Shown here piece by piece: positions 20,361-29,836 of a stretch of 64,000 nt of DNA. The stretch is from the NCBI RefSeq assembly GCF_015482775.1, contig NZ_CP058214.1, forward strand, positions 4,268,501-4,332,500. The letters are read 5' to 3'. The stretch comes from Kaustia mangrovi. Its GTDB lineage: Bacteria > Pseudomonadota > Alphaproteobacteria > Rhizobiales > Im1. Each line of letters starts with the position of its first letter. The first letter of the stretch is position 1. The notes under the pieces are model-generated. The model worked only from the letters and a program-made list of their open reading frames with translations. It did no database searches and was not told the DNA's origin. The position numbers and the translations under genes are program-made.

Positions 20361-21263
20361 CTACCCCGTCTTCCGTGCCCTGCGGCGGCCGGTGCCGAGG
20401 CGGTGGAGGCTGTGGAGGGCGAGGGTTGTGAGGATGATGGCGCCGCCGATGAGGCTGTTGCCGCTCGGGACCTCGCCGACGACGAGCCAGACCCAGACCG
20501 GGGCCAGTACCGTCTCCAGGAGGAAGAACATGGCGACCTCCGCTGCGGTGATGTAGCGCGGGCCTGCGACCAGCATGGCGCTCGCCATGGGCATCACCAC
20601 GAATCCGTTGAGCGCCATGTAGATCCACTGATCGCCGTCCAGCCAGAGCTGCTGGGCGAAGGGCACGGCGATGCCGGCGGCGATCAGCGCGCCGAGCGCC
20701 GGGCTCAGCGACAGGTTCTTGCGGGACCGGCGCACATAGGTGAGCCCGAAGCCCAGCACCGTCGCGCAGCCGAGCGCCAGCCCGTCGCCGAAGGCGCTGC
20801 CGCGCCCGAGCCCGTCCCACACGATGATCGCCACGCCCGCAAGGGCGGCCAGAATGGCCATGAGCGTCGCCCGGTTCACGGTCTCCTTCAGCCACAGGAA
20901 GGAGAACAGCGCGGCGAAGAGCGGGTTGAGCGCGAGGATGAAGACGAGATTGGCAACCGTCGTGTAGTGCAGCGCGGTCATGAACAGGATGTTCGCCGCG
21001 CAGTGCAGCAGGGCCACCACGAAGCCGTCGCGCCCGTTGATGAACGGCTCGCGGCTGCCGGTGGCGAGCCGCCACCACAGCCAGAAGCCGCCCATGGCGA
21101 GGAAGACGAACAGGCCGCGCCAGACGATGGCCGTCCACGGATCGGTGTCGACGAGCCGCAGGAGCGGCGTGTCGAAGGTCATGAACATGCCGCCCGCAAA
21201 GGTGATCGCGAGCCCCTTGCGGTGCGCGGCTGCCGCCTGTTCGGTGCTGCTGCCTGCCCCCAT
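20361..21263 (-). CDS. EamA/DMT family transporter
   Basis: This 300-aa integral membrane protein has about ten hydrophobic helices arranged as two EamA repeats, typical of drug/metabolite transporter permeases; the second repeat ends near LETVLAPVWVWLVVGEVP. The substrate is unknown. The frame extends upstream to 21305, but ATG 21263 has a good ribosome binding site (GCGAGGCGC just before it), so that start is chosen. It is the last gene of a minus-strand group starting at the threonine ammonia-lyase gene. The 114-base gap to the transferase gene makes co-transcription uncertain. Confidence 0.85.
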   Translation of the reverse strand: MGAGSSTEQAAAAHRKGLAITFAGGMFMTFDTPLLRLVDTDPWTAIVWRGLFVFLAMGGFWLWWRLATGSREPFINGRDGFVVALLHCAANILFMTALHYTTVANLVFILALNPLFAALFSFLWLKETVNRATLMAILAALAGVAIIVWDGLGRGSAFGDGLALGCATVLGFGLTYVRRSRKNLSLSPALGALIAAGIAVPFAQQLWLDGDQWIYMALNGFVVMPMASAMLVAGPRYITAAEVAMFFLLETVLAPVWVWLVVGEVPSGNSLIGGAIILTTLALHSLHRLGTGRRRARKTG

Positions 21264-21419
21264 ATCGCGCCTCGCCCCCTTTGGCCACGGCGCCCGCTCG
21301 AGCACCGTGAGTGCTGTCTATAGGCGGGGAGGGTGGAGCGCAAGCGCGAGCGGCGGACGGCGCGGGCCTGCAAGCGGGGCCCGTCCGGCCCGAACGGGCC
21401 GCCCTACCCGCGCGCGGCC

Positions 21420-22175
21420 TTACCCGCCGACCGTGCTCCAGCCATCCGCCGTGAGCCGCTCCTGCGGCAGGAAGCGGGACTTGTAGCCCATCTTCGGCGA
21501 GCCGGAGACCCAGTAGCCGAGATAGACGTAAGGGAGCCCCATCTCGCGGGCGCGCATGATGTGCTCCAGGATGATGTAGGTGCCGAGGCTGCGCCGCGTG
21601 TCGCCGGGCTCGTAGAAGCTGTAGATCATGGACAGCCCGTCGGAGAGGACGTCGGTCAGCGCGACGGCGACCAGCTCGCCCTCGTCCTCGCGCGGATCGG
21701 GCCCGGCGAGCGAGACGGCCGGCCCCTTGCGATATTCGACGAGCCGCGTCTTCACGAAGCTGTCCTCCACCATGGAGGCATAGTCGAGCACGGTCATGTC
21801 GGCCATGCCGCCTTCATTGTGGCGGGTGTCGATATAGCGCCGGAACAGGGAGTACTGCTCCGAGGTCGCCTGGGCGGGCTGCATCCGCGCGGCGAGGTCG
21901 CGATTGGCCCGCCATGTCCGCCGGAAGCCGCGGGAAAAGTCGAAGCGGTCGGCCTGCACGCGCACCGAGACGCAGGCGTTGCACTGCTCGCAGGCCGGCC
22001 GGTAGGCGATGTTCTGGCTGCGCCGGAAGCCGCCCTGGGTGAGCGCATCGTTCAGCCGGCCCGCATCCTCCCCGATCAGATGGGTGAAGACCTTGCGCTC
22101 CATGCGCCCCGGCAGATAGGGGCAGGTGGCCGGTGCGGTGATATAGAACTGCGGAAAGTTCCGCCCCTCATACAC
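21420..22175 (-). CDS. Aspartate/glutamate leucyltransferase (arginyl/leucyl-tRNA--protein transferase)
   Basis: This 251-aa enzyme of the ATE/Bpt family transfers an amino acid from aminoacyl-tRNA to acidic protein N-termini, marking them for ClpSAP degradation (N-degron pathway). The N-terminal Cys cluster CEQCNAC and the C-terminal acyltransferase segment ([25 protein letters not shown] ending in [11 protein letters not shown]) are characteristic. The start is GTG 22175 with GGAG upstream. It lies 26 bases downstream of the SLC13-type permease gene. Confidence 0.9.
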   Translation of the reverse strand: MYEGRNFPQFYITAPATCPYLPGRMERKVFTHLIGEDAGRLNDALTQGGFRRSQNIAYRPACEQCNACVSVRVQADRFDFSRGFRRTWRANRDLAARMQPAQATSEQYSLFRRYIDTRHNEGGMADMTVLDYASMVEDSFVKTRLVEYRKGPAVSLAGPDPREDEGELVAVALTDVLSDGLSMIYSFYEPGDTRRSLGTYIILEHIMRAREMGLPYVYLGYWVSGSPKMGYKSRFLPQERLTADGWSTVGG

Positions 22176-22201
22176 GGGTTTTTGCTCCAGTCGTTACAGC
22201 G

Positions 22202-24064
22202 TCATATCAGGCCATAATACCACGGAGCAAACAGGGAGAAAGCCAGCCAGATCAGCAGACACAGCGGCGCGCCGGCCCGCGCGAAGTCGGAGAACTGGTA
22301 GTGGCCGGGGCCCATGACGAGAAGGTTCGTCTGGTAGCCCATGGGCGTGGCGAAGGAGCAGTTCGCCGCGAAGATCACCGCATAGACGAAGATGTTGGGG
22401 TCGACGCCGAGCGTGTTGGCGGTGTTGATGGCAATCGGCGTGAACAGCAGCGCGGTGGCGTTGTTGGACAGGAAATTGGTCAGCACCGCGATCAGCAGGA
22501 ACAACGCCGACAGGATGACGGGCGGTCCCGCATCGCGGAGGGCGCCCACCACATGCTGGGCGAGGTACTGTGCCCCGCCCGTCGCCTCGAGCGCCATGGC
22601 CATGGCGATGGACGCGCCGATCAGCATGTAGATCTGCCGGTCGAAGGACCGGCTCGCCTGCCGGATGTTCAGGCATCCCGTCGCCACCATGGCGATCGCT
22701 CCGCCAAGCGCGGCGATGACGATGGGAACGAGGCCCGTGGCCGCCGCCGCGATGGTCATGGCGAATACCCCCAGCGCGCGGTTGGCGAGGCCGAGATCGG
22801 GCAGCTCGGTGAGCGACCATTCGAGCAGCAGGATGTCGCGGTTGAGGCGCAGCGGGCGCAGGCGCTCGCGCGGTCCCATGATGAGGAGCACGTCGCCCGC
22901 CTCGATGCGGATATCGTCCATGCGCGAGCGGATCATCCGGCTGCGCCGCTGGATGCCGAGCACGATGCAGCCGGTCTGCGAGCGGAAGCCGGCCTGCTCG
23001 ATGACCCGGCCGACAAGGCGCGAGCCCGGCGCCACGACGGCCTCCACCAGCACGATCTCGCCGGCGCCGTCCTCCTGCGCGGCGGTCTCGGTGTCGTTGG
23101 CGCGCTCGGCCTGGGCGGCGACGCGGTCGGAGGCGAGAATGCTGTTCCTCGCCTTCAGCGCCTCGGTGAGCGCGTTGCGGGTGGCGGCCACGATCACCAC
23201 GTCGCCGGCCCTCAGCGTCACGTCCTCGAAGGGCGGCAGATAGGCGTGCTCGCCGCGCTGGACGAGGCGGACCGTCATGTCCTTGAGCGAGGGGAAGAGG
23301 CCCGCGACCGCCGCCTCGCCATTGAGCGGATGGTCGGGGGCGACCTCGATCTGGGCGATGAACTGCTTGCCGCTGCCGCCCGCGATCGCCGCGGCCATGG
23401 TCTCGCGCGGGGCGAGCAGGCGCGGCGCGACGAAGATCACATAGAGCGCGCCCACGCAGGCGAAGACCAGCCCGGGGATCGCGAAATCGAAGAAGCCGAT
23501 GGGCTCGAGCCCCGCCCGCACCGCGCTGCCGGCGACCAGCAGGTTGGTGGACGAGCCGATCAGGGTGGTCATGCCCCCCAGAATGGTCAGGAAGCTCAGG
23601 GGGATGAGCACCTTGGAGGGATTGAAGCTCAACCGCGAGGCGAGCGCGGTGATGACGGGAATGAAGATCACGACCACCGGCGTGTTGTTCATGAAGGCGC
23701 TGACCACGGCCGCCGTCAGCAGGATCAGCACGAAGGTGATGCGCGGCCGGCTGGCGCCCAGCGAGGCGAATTGCCGTGTCGGGCCTTCGAGCGCGCCGGT
23801 CTGGTAGAGCCCCTGGCCGATGACCAGCAGCGCCATGATGGTGATCAGCGCCGGGCTCGCGAAGCCGGAGAGCAGGGTCTGGGGCCCGAGCAGCGCCTCG
23901 CCGCCGGGCCCTTGGAGGGGAAAGGCGTAGAAGAAGATCAGGAGGACCGTGACGATGGCCGCGGAGATCACCTCCAGCGGCGTCCGCTCCATCACATAGG
24001 CCACGATCGCGGTCGCGATGACCGCGAATGTGAACCACATATGTATCGTGGCGCCGAGAATCAT
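22202..24064 (-). CDS. SLC13-type (DASS/CitMHS) permease with two TrkA-C domains
   Basis: This 620-aa membrane protein has N- and C-terminal permease halves separated by a soluble insertion. The insertion holds two TrkA-C (RCK_C) domains, at about 235-300 and 345-405, each with the GDVVIVA/GDVLLIMG-type ending. This layout is typical of SLC13-family permeases often annotated for sulfate or dicarboxylate; the substrate cannot be told here. SNNATALLF in the C-terminal half is an SLC13-type motif. ATG 24064 is preferred over an in-frame GTG at 24076, but neither has a strong ribosome binding site. Confidence 0.87.
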   Translation of the reverse strand: MILGATIHMWFTFAVIATAIVAYVMERTPLEVISAAIVTVLLIFFYAFPLQGPGGEALLGPQTLLSGFASPALITIMALLVIGQGLYQTGALEGPTRQFASLGASRPRITFVLILLTAAVVSAFMNNTPVVVIFIPVITALASRLSFNPSKVLIPLSFLTILGGMTTLIGSSTNLLVAGSAVRAGLEPIGFFDFAIPGLVFACVGALYVIFVAPRLLAPRETMAAAIAGGSGKQFIAQIEVAPDHPLNGEAAVAGLFPSLKDMTVRLVQRGEHAYLPPFEDVTLRAGDVVIVAATRNALTEALKARNSILASDRVAAQAERANDTETAAQEDGAGEIVLVEAVVAPGSRLVGRVIEQAGFRSQTGCIVLGIQRRSRMIRSRMDDIRIEAGDVLLIMGPRERLRPLRLNRDILLLEWSLTELPDLGLANRALGVFAMTIAAAATGLVPIVIAALGGAIAMVATGCLNIRQASRSFDRQIYMLIGASIAMAMALEATGGAQYLAQHVVGALRDAGPPVILSALFLLIAVLTNFLSNNATALLFTPIAINTANTLGVDPNIFVYAVIFAANCSFATPMGYQTNLLVMGPGHYQFSDFARAGAPLCLLIWLAFSLFAPWYYGLI

Positions 24065-24161
24065 GCGTTCACCCACCGGGCGGCATCATGGCCGAGCGGG
24101 CGCAAATCCGGCAACCGCATTCTGGGGCGCGATCCCGTTTCCGACCCCGGTGCCGCCCGCC

Positions 24162-25409
24162 TCAGGCGGCCGCATTCCGGCGCTGCGCGGCGCGGCCGGC
24201 AGGGGCGTCCAGGACCTCGGTCACGAAACCCTGCTGCTCGATCAGCGCGATGATCTCGTCGGCATGGGCGGCGTCGCGCGTCTCGATCATGATCTCCAGA
24301 TCGGCCCGCTTGGCGGGCACCTCCAGGAACATGCGCCGGTGCCAGACCTCCAGGATATTGGCGCCGGCCTGTCCCAGAAGGGTGGAGATCCGGCCGAGCG
24401 TGCCCGGCCGGTCGTCGATCTCGATGCGCAGGGAGACGATGCGATGTTCGCGCTCCAGTTCCCGATAGATGATGGAGGCCAGGATGCGTGGGTCGATATT
24501 GCCGCCGCACAGGATAAGTCCCACTTTGCGGCCGCGGAAGCTTTCCGGGTCGGCAAGCACCGCGGCGAGCCCTGCGGCACCGGCGCCCTCCGCCACGACC
24601 TTCTGTTGACACAAAAAGGCGTTGACCGCCCGTTCGATATCCGACTCCCCCACAAGCCGGATCTCGTCCACATTCTCCCTGCACAGCGCGATGGTGCGCG
24701 CCGTGACGTTCTTTACGGCAATCCCTTCCGCCAGCGTCGACCCGCCGCATTGGGCCGGCTCGCCGCGAAGGGCGTGATACATGGAAGGATAAAGAGCCGT
24801 TTCCACGCCGACAATGCGGATGTCGGGCTTGAGCGCCTTTGCCGCAACGGCATTGCCGGAAATCAGCCCGCCGCCGCCGATGGGAACGATCAGCGTGTCG
24901 AGATCGGGCGCGTCCGCGAGCATCTCCAGCGCGATCGTGCCCTGGCCGGCGATGATATGGTCGTCGTCATAGGGGTGGACGAGGGTGAGCCCCCGGTCCG
25001 CGATTATGGCCTCCACCGTGACCTGGGAATCGGCGAGCGTCTCGCCGGACAGCACGATCTCCGCCCCGTGCGCACGGGTGCGCTCGATCTTGTTGAAGGG
25101 CGTCGTCTCCGGCATCACGATGGTGGCGGGAATGCCGAGGCGGCTGGCGTGATAGGCGACCGCCTGGGCGTGGTTGCCCGCCGACATGGCGATGACGCCG
25201 CGCGCCTTGTCGTCCGCGCTCAGGCTGGCCAGCTTGATGAAGGCGCCGCGGTCCTTGAACGAGTTGGTGACCTGCAGGTTCTCGAACTTCACCGTGAGGT
25301 CGACGCCGGTGAGCTTCGACAGCGCGGGGGCGGCGAGCATCGGCGTGCTCACGACCTGTCCCGCCAGCGCGTCCCGCGCGCGTTCGATATCGGAAATGGT
25401 GACCGTCAT
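24162..25409 (-). CDS. Threonine ammonia-lyase (PLP) with C-terminal ACT domain
   Basis: This 415-aa enzyme deaminates threonine to 2-oxobutyrate. The PLP-binding lysine is K52 in NSFKDRGA, the phosphate loop is IGGGGLISG, and a single ACT domain (about 330-400) closes the protein. One ACT domain and this length resemble the shorter threonine dehydratase class rather than the long two-domain biosynthetic IlvA. It is divergent from the 3-hydroxyisobutyrate dehydrogenase-like gene. An inverted repeat lies 23-43 bases upstream of its start. Confidence 0.92.
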   Translation of the reverse strand: MTVTISDIERARDALAGQVVSTPMLAAPALSKLTGVDLTVKFENLQVTNSFKDRGAFIKLASLSADDKARGVIAMSAGNHAQAVAYHASRLGIPATIVMPETTPFNKIERTRAHGAEIVLSGETLADSQVTVEAIIADRGLTLVHPYDDDHIIAGQGTIALEMLADAPDLDTLIVPIGGGGLISGNAVAAKALKPDIRIVGVETALYPSMYHALRGEPAQCGGSTLAEGIAVKNVTARTIALCRENVDEIRLVGESDIERAVNAFLCQQKVVAEGAGAAGLAAVLADPESFRGRKVGLILCGGNIDPRILASIIYRELEREHRIVSLRIEIDDRPGTLGRISTLLGQAGANILEVWHRRMFLEVPAKRADLEIMIETRDAAHADEIIALIEQQGFVTEVLDAPAGRAAQRRNAAA

Positions 25410-25431
25410 AATCCGCCTCGCGGGATTGCCT

Positions 25432-25452
25432 CATGATGCGTTTGTCATCATG
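25432..25452. promoter_or_regulatory. Inverted repeat in the divergent promoter region
   Basis: CATGATG (25432-25438) and CATCATG (25446-25452) are a perfect 7-bp inverted repeat with a 7-base spacer, placed just upstream of the threonine ammonia-lyase ATG in the 188-base divergent interval. An amino-acid-responsive regulator such as Lrp/AsnC would make sense here, but that is inference. Confidence 0.35.
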
Positions 25453-25597
25453 CCTTATTTCTAATAGCAATCGGGTCTTGGAGCGCACTCAAATCGGCAT
25501 TCGATCGATTGGGAGCGACATGTGCGAGCGACATGGCACCGTCCCGGAGGCGATCGCCTCGCCGGGAGGAGGGCATCTTATCAGGAAGGAGAGGGGT

Positions 25598-26470
25598 ATG
25601 GGTGAACGCGTTGCCTGGATCGGCCTCGGCGTGATGGGTTATCCGATGGCCGGCTATCTCCAGAAGGCCGGACACGAGGTCACCGTCTACAACCGCACCG
25701 GCGCCAAGGCGGAGAAATGGGCCGCCGAGCATGACGGCAAGCATGCGCCCACGCCGAAGGAGGCCGTCAAGGACGCCGATTTCGTCTTCGCATGCGTCGG
25801 CAATGACGACGATCTGCGCGAGGTCGTGATCGGGTCGGACGGCGCCTTTCACGGCATGAAGAAGGGCGCGGTCTTCGTCGATCACACCACCGCGTCGGCC
25901 AATGTCGCCCGCGAGCTCCACGCCAAGGGCGCCGAGCTCGGCATTGCCTTCATCGACGCGCCGGTCTCCGGCGGTCAGGCGGGCGCGGAGAACGGCGTGC
26001 TGACCGTCATGGTCGGCGGCGACGAGGACGCTTACGCCAGGGCCGAGCCGCTGATCGACTGCTATGCGCGCATGTGCCGGCTGCTCGGGCCGTCGGGCGC
26101 GGGCCAGCTCACCAAGATGGTCAACCAGATCTGCATCGCCGGCCTCGTCCAGGGCCTGTCGGAAGGCATCCATTTCGGCAAGAAGGCCGGTCTCGACATG
26201 GCGGCCGTCATCGACGTCATCTCCAAGGGGGCGGCCCAGTCCTGGCAGATGGAGAACCGCTACGAGACGATGATCGACGGCGAGTTCGACTTCGGCTTCG
26301 CGGTCGACTGGATGCGCAAGGACCTCGATATCTGTCTTGCCGAGGCCCGGCGCACGGGCGCCCATCTCCCCGTCGCCGCCCTCGTCGACCAGTTCTACAG
26401 CGAAGTGCAGAAGATGGGCGGCAATCGCTGGGACACCTCCAGCCTGATCGCCCTGCTCGACAGGGATTGA
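25598..26470 (+). CDS. 3-hydroxyisobutyrate dehydrogenase family NAD(P)-dependent oxidoreductase
   Basis: This 290-aa beta-hydroxyacid dehydrogenase has the N-terminal dinucleotide fold GLGVMGYPMAGYLQKAGH, the substrate motif DAPVSGGQAGAENG and the catalytic-lysine segment GQLTKMVNQ. The exact substrate (3-hydroxyisobutyrate, tartronate semialdehyde or another) is not determined. The frame extends upstream to 25433, but ATG 25598 follows a strong ribosome binding site (AAGGAGAGGGG) and starts the Rossmann fold. It is followed by a strong hairpin at 26498-26535. Confidence 0.9.
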   Translation: MGERVAWIGLGVMGYPMAGYLQKAGHEVTVYNRTGAKAEKWAAEHDGKHAPTPKEAVKDADFVFACVGNDDDLREVVIGSDGAFHGMKKGAVFVDHTTASANVARELHAKGAELGIAFIDAPVSGGQAGAENGVLTVMVGGDEDAYARAEPLIDCYARMCRLLGPSGAGQLTKMVNQICIAGLVQGLSEGIHFGKKAGLDMAAVIDVISKGAAQSWQMENRYETMIDGEFDFGFAVDWMRKDLDICLAEARRTGAHLPVAALVDQFYSEVQKMGGNRWDTSSLIALLDRD

Positions 26471-26497
26471 GCACTCCCGCCCCTCCAAGGCCTTAAA

Positions 26498-26535
26498 GCC
26501 GCTGTGTCCCGGAACCCGATCCGGGACACAGCGGC
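26498..26535. terminator. Perfect 15-bp stem-loop after the dehydrogenase gene
   Basis: GCCGCTGTGTCCCGG (26498-26512) pairs perfectly with CCGGGACACAGCGGC (26521-26535) around an 8-base loop, 28 bases after the stop. There is no T-run, so it may be a hairpin terminator for the convergent genes or another extragenic palindrome. Confidence 0.55.
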
Positions 26536-26565
26536 CTCGGCAATGATTCAGGCGACTGCTTTTTC

Positions 26566-26636
26566 GTCATTCCCGCGAAAGCGGGAATCCATGTCCGCGG
26601 CGCTGTGATGGAGTCCCGCTTTCGCGGGAATGACGG
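26566..26636. repeat. Pair of inverted REP-like palindromes
   Basis: Two copies of a short palindrome lie head to head. The first has stem ATTCCCGC/GCGGGAAT with a GAAA loop (26569-26588). The second, inverted, has stem TCCCGC/GCGGGA (26614-26629). The arrangement is like a bacterial interspersed mosaic element. It fills the 3' intergenic region between two convergent genes. The core resembles, but differs from, the element at 16638 and 17486. Confidence 0.75.
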
Positions 26637-26676
26637 CATGGGGGAGCCTTCCCCGCCAGGATGATCTGAAAGGCGG

Positions 26677-28014
26677 CTAGGCCGTCTGCCCGGACAGCCG
26701 CTTGAGGGCCTTGTCGCGCCCGATGAGCGGCAGCAGGGCGGCGAGCTCCGGCCCGTGGTCGAGGCCGGTCAGCGCCTGGCGCAGGGGCATGAAGAGGGCG
26801 CGGCCCTTGCGGCCCGTGCGCGCCTTGACGCGCCCCGTCCAGCTCTTCCAGACCGTGTCGTCCCACGGCTCCGGCGGCAGTTCGTCCGCCGCCTGCCGGC
26901 AATAGTCCGGATCGTCGATGGCCGGGCTGATCGGGCCGGCGACGATCTCCCACCAGAAGCGGGCGTCGGCGAGGGTTTCGCAATTGGCACGCACCGCCGT
27001 CCAGAACGCCTCGCCGCCGGTCACGCCGAGCCGTTCGAGCCGGCCGGAAACCGCCTCGTAGGGCGTGTCGTGGAGCAGCCTGGCATTGAGTGCCCTGAGC
27101 TCGTCCACGCTGAACCGGGCCGGCGCGCGGGCCAGATGCGCGATGTCGAACTGCCGGACGAGCTCGCCCATGTCGGCATGGGGCGCGACCGCCTCGGAGG
27201 TGCCGAGCGTCGCGGCGAGGCTCGCCACCGCCATGGGCTCCAGCCCCTCCTCGCGCAGCCCCGCAATGGAGAGCGTGCCGAGCCGCTTGGACAGCGCCTC
27301 GCCCTCAGCCCCGACGAGCAGGCTGTGATGGGCGAAGGCCGGCGGCGGCGCGCCGAGCGCCTCGAAGATCTGGATCTGCACGGCGGTGTTGGCGACGTGG
27401 TCCTCGCCGCGGATCACATGACTGATGGCGAAGTCGATGTCGTCGACCACGCTCGGCAGCGTGTAGAGATAGGTGCCGTCCGCGCGGATCAGCACCGGAT
27501 CGGAGAGCGCGGCCCCCTCGAAGCGCTGCGCGCCGCGGATTAGATCGTCCCAGGCGATCCGGTTATCCTCCAGCCGGAAGCGCCAATGGGGTGCGCGCCC
27601 CTCCGCCTCCAGCCGCGCGCGCTCGTCCGCCGTCAGCTCAAGGCCCGCCCGGTCGTAGATCGGCGGCAGGCCGCGCGCCAGGCGCCGCTTGCGCTTGCGC
27701 TCCAGCTCCTCCGGCGTCTCGTAGCAGGCATAGAGCCGGCCCGCCTCCTTGAGCCGCTCCACGGCCTCGTCGTAGCGCGCGAACCGGTCCGACTGGCGGG
27801 CGACCTCGTCCGGCACGATGCCGAGCCAGGCGAGATCCTCTTCGATACCGCGCGCAAAGGCCTGCGTGGAGCGCTCGCGGTCGGTATCGTCGAGGCGCAG
27901 CAGGAACGCGCCGCCATGGCCCCGGGCGAACAGCCAGTTGAGGAGCGCGGTGCGCGCATTGCCGATATGGATGCGGCCCGTCGGGCTCGGCGCGAAGCGG
28001 ACGCGAACGGTCAT
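26677..28014 (-). CDS. gltX: Glutamate--tRNA ligase
   Basis: GltX (445 aa) is a class I aminoacyl-tRNA synthetase. It has the N-terminal [19 protein letters not shown] segment with the HIGH signature and a KMSKS-type loop read as EALSKRLG. No zinc cysteine cluster is seen. Alphaproteobacteria often carry two GltX copies; this shorter form could be the second or the misacylating type. Its ATG (28014) directly abuts the nadE TGA, so the two are translationally coupled. Confidence 0.92.
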   Translation of the reverse strand: MTVRVRFAPSPTGRIHIGNARTALLNWLFARGHGGAFLLRLDDTDRERSTQAFARGIEEDLAWLGIVPDEVARQSDRFARYDEAVERLKEAGRLYACYETPEELERKRKRRLARGLPPIYDRAGLELTADERARLEAEGRAPHWRFRLEDNRIAWDDLIRGAQRFEGAALSDPVLIRADGTYLYTLPSVVDDIDFAISHVIRGEDHVANTAVQIQIFEALGAPPPAFAHHSLLVGAEGEALSKRLGTLSIAGLREEGLEPMAVASLAATLGTSEAVAPHADMGELVRQFDIAHLARAPARFSVDELRALNARLLHDTPYEAVSGRLERLGVTGGEAFWTAVRANCETLADARFWWEIVAGPISPAIDDPDYCRQAADELPPEPWDDTVWKSWTGRVKARTGRKGRALFMPLRQALTGLDHGPELAALLPLIGRDKALKRLSGQTA

Positions 28015-29676
28015 TCAGTCCCTGTCGCGAAAGTGGTTGGTGATCGGATAGCGCCGGTCGCGGCCGAACATGCGCGAGGTGATCTTGACGCCCGGCGCGG
28101 CCTGCCGGCGCTTGTATTCCGCGATATAGAGCAGGCGCTCGACCTTCTTGACGAGATCGCGGTCATGGCCGCGCGCAACGATATCGCTCACAGACATCTC
28201 GTGCTCGACGAGACATTCGAGAATGTCGTCGAGAATATCGTAGGGCGGCAGCGAATCCTGGTCCGTCTGGTCTTCCCGCAGCTCCGCCGACGGCGCCTTG
28301 GTGATGATGTTTTCCGGGATCACCCGGCCTTCCGGGCCGAGGCAGCCCGACGGCCTCGTCTGGTTGCGGTAGCGGGCGAGCGCGTAGACCTGCGTCTTGT
28401 AGAGATCCTTGATCGGGTTGAAGCCGCCGTTCATGTCGCCATAGAGCGTCGCATAGCCGACGGAGACCTCCGACTTGTTGCCGGTGGTGACCACCATGGG
28501 GCCGAACTTGTTGGAGATCGCCATCAGCGCGGTGCCGCGCACGCGCGACTGGATGTTCTCCTCCGTGATGTCTGCGGGCAGGTCGTCGAAGGTCGATTTC
28601 ATGACCGCCGAGAAGCCCTCCACCGCCTCGGCGATGGGCACGACGTCGTAATCGACGCCGAGGGCGGCGGCGCAGGCTTCCGCGTCGTCGAGGCTCGACG
28701 AGGCGGTGTATTTGTAGGGCAGCATCACGCAGCGCACCCGGTCCGCCCCGAGCGCGTCGACGGAGAGCGCCGCGCAGATCGCCGAATCGATACCGCCGGA
28801 CAGGCCGAGCACGACGCTCGCGAAGCCGTTCTTGTTCACATAGTCGCGCAGGCCCAGAACGCAGGCGCGGTAGACCGACTCCATGCCGTTCCCGATCAGC
28901 GCCTTCTCGCCGGGCTCGCACAGCCAGCCCTCCTCGCCGCGCCGCCAGCGGGTGAGCACGATCTGCTCCTCCCAGGCCGGCATCTGCAGCGCGAGCGACC
29001 GGTCCGCATTGAGCACGAAGGACGAGCCGTCGAAGACAAGCTCGTCCTGCCCGCCCACCTGGTTGAGATAGACCATGGGAAGGCCGGTCTCCGTCACGCG
29101 CGCGACGACGAGATTGAGCCGGACATCCGTCTTGTCCTTCTCGTAGGGCGAGCCGTTGGGCACCAGGAAGAACTCCGCCGCCGTCTCCTCCAGGCACTCG
29201 CAGACCTCGTCGGTCCACACATCCTCGCAGATCGGCACGCCGATGCGCACGCCGCGGAAGTTGACCGGCCCCGGGGCCGGGCCCGCCGCGAAGACCCGCT
29301 TCTCGTCGAAGACGCCGTAATTGGGCAGGTCGTACTTGTAGCGCACGGTCTCCACGCGCCCGCCATCGAGGAGGGCGATGGCGTTGTAGACCTCGCCGTT
29401 CTCCACCCAGGGCGTGCCCATGATGACGCCGGGCCCGCCATCGGCGGTGTCGGCGGCGAGCGCCTCCACGGCCTCGCGCGCCGAGCGCTGGAAGGCCGAT
29501 TTGAGCACCAGGTCCTCCGGCGGATAGCCGGTCATGAAGAGCTCGGTGAACAGCACCAGATCGGCGCCCATCTCCGCGGCCCTGGCGCGCGCCTCGCGGG
29601 CCTTGGCGAGATTGGCGTCGATCGCCCCCACGGTCGGGTTGAGCTGGGCGAGCGCGATATCCAGTCGGTCGGTCAT
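28015..29676 (-). CDS. nadE: Glutamine-dependent NAD+ synthase
   Basis: NadE (553 aa) amidates deamido-NAD using ammonia from its own glutaminase domain. The N-terminal nitrilase-fold domain has the Glu-Lys-Cys triad at E45, K114 and C150. The C-terminal synthetase has the ATP pyrophosphatase loop SGGIDS at 293-298. Length is typical of the two-domain form. It is divergent from ypfJ and directly upstream of gltX. Confidence 0.95.
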   Translation of the reverse strand: MTDRLDIALAQLNPTVGAIDANLAKAREARARAAEMGADLVLFTELFMTGYPPEDLVLKSAFQRSAREAVEALAADTADGGPGVIMGTPWVENGEVYNAIALLDGGRVETVRYKYDLPNYGVFDEKRVFAAGPAPGPVNFRGVRIGVPICEDVWTDEVCECLEETAAEFFLVPNGSPYEKDKTDVRLNLVVARVTETGLPMVYLNQVGGQDELVFDGSSFVLNADRSLALQMPAWEEQIVLTRWRRGEEGWLCEPGEKALIGNGMESVYRACVLGLRDYVNKNGFASVVLGLSGGIDSAICAALSVDALGADRVRCVMLPYKYTASSSLDDAEACAAALGVDYDVVPIAEAVEGFSAVMKSTFDDLPADITEENIQSRVRGTALMAISNKFGPMVVTTGNKSEVSVGYATLYGDMNGGFNPIKDLYKTQVYALARYRNQTRPSGCLGPEGRVIPENIITKAPSAELREDQTDQDSLPPYDILDDILECLVEHEMSVSDIVARGHDRDLVKKVERLLYIAEYKRRQAAPGVKITSRMFGRDRRYPITNHFRDRD

Positions 29677-29836
29677 GGTCGTCTCTTAGCGTCGCTTGGG
29701 GTCCGGAGCAATGGTTTGCATCCGCGCATGCGGCTGTCGAGAGGCCAAAAGGCGGGACGGGGCTTATTCGCGCCCGGCTTTTGGGTTAATGGGTATGCTG
29801 GAGCTTCACTTCAGGCAGCCGGGAGGCAGTTGGCCC

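Noticed and set aside
25433-25597. Longer N-terminus of the 3-hydroxyisobutyrate-dehydrogenase-like protein
   Set aside because: The extra 55 codons do not resemble the family and cover the divergent promoter region; ATG 25598 has a strong ribosome binding site.
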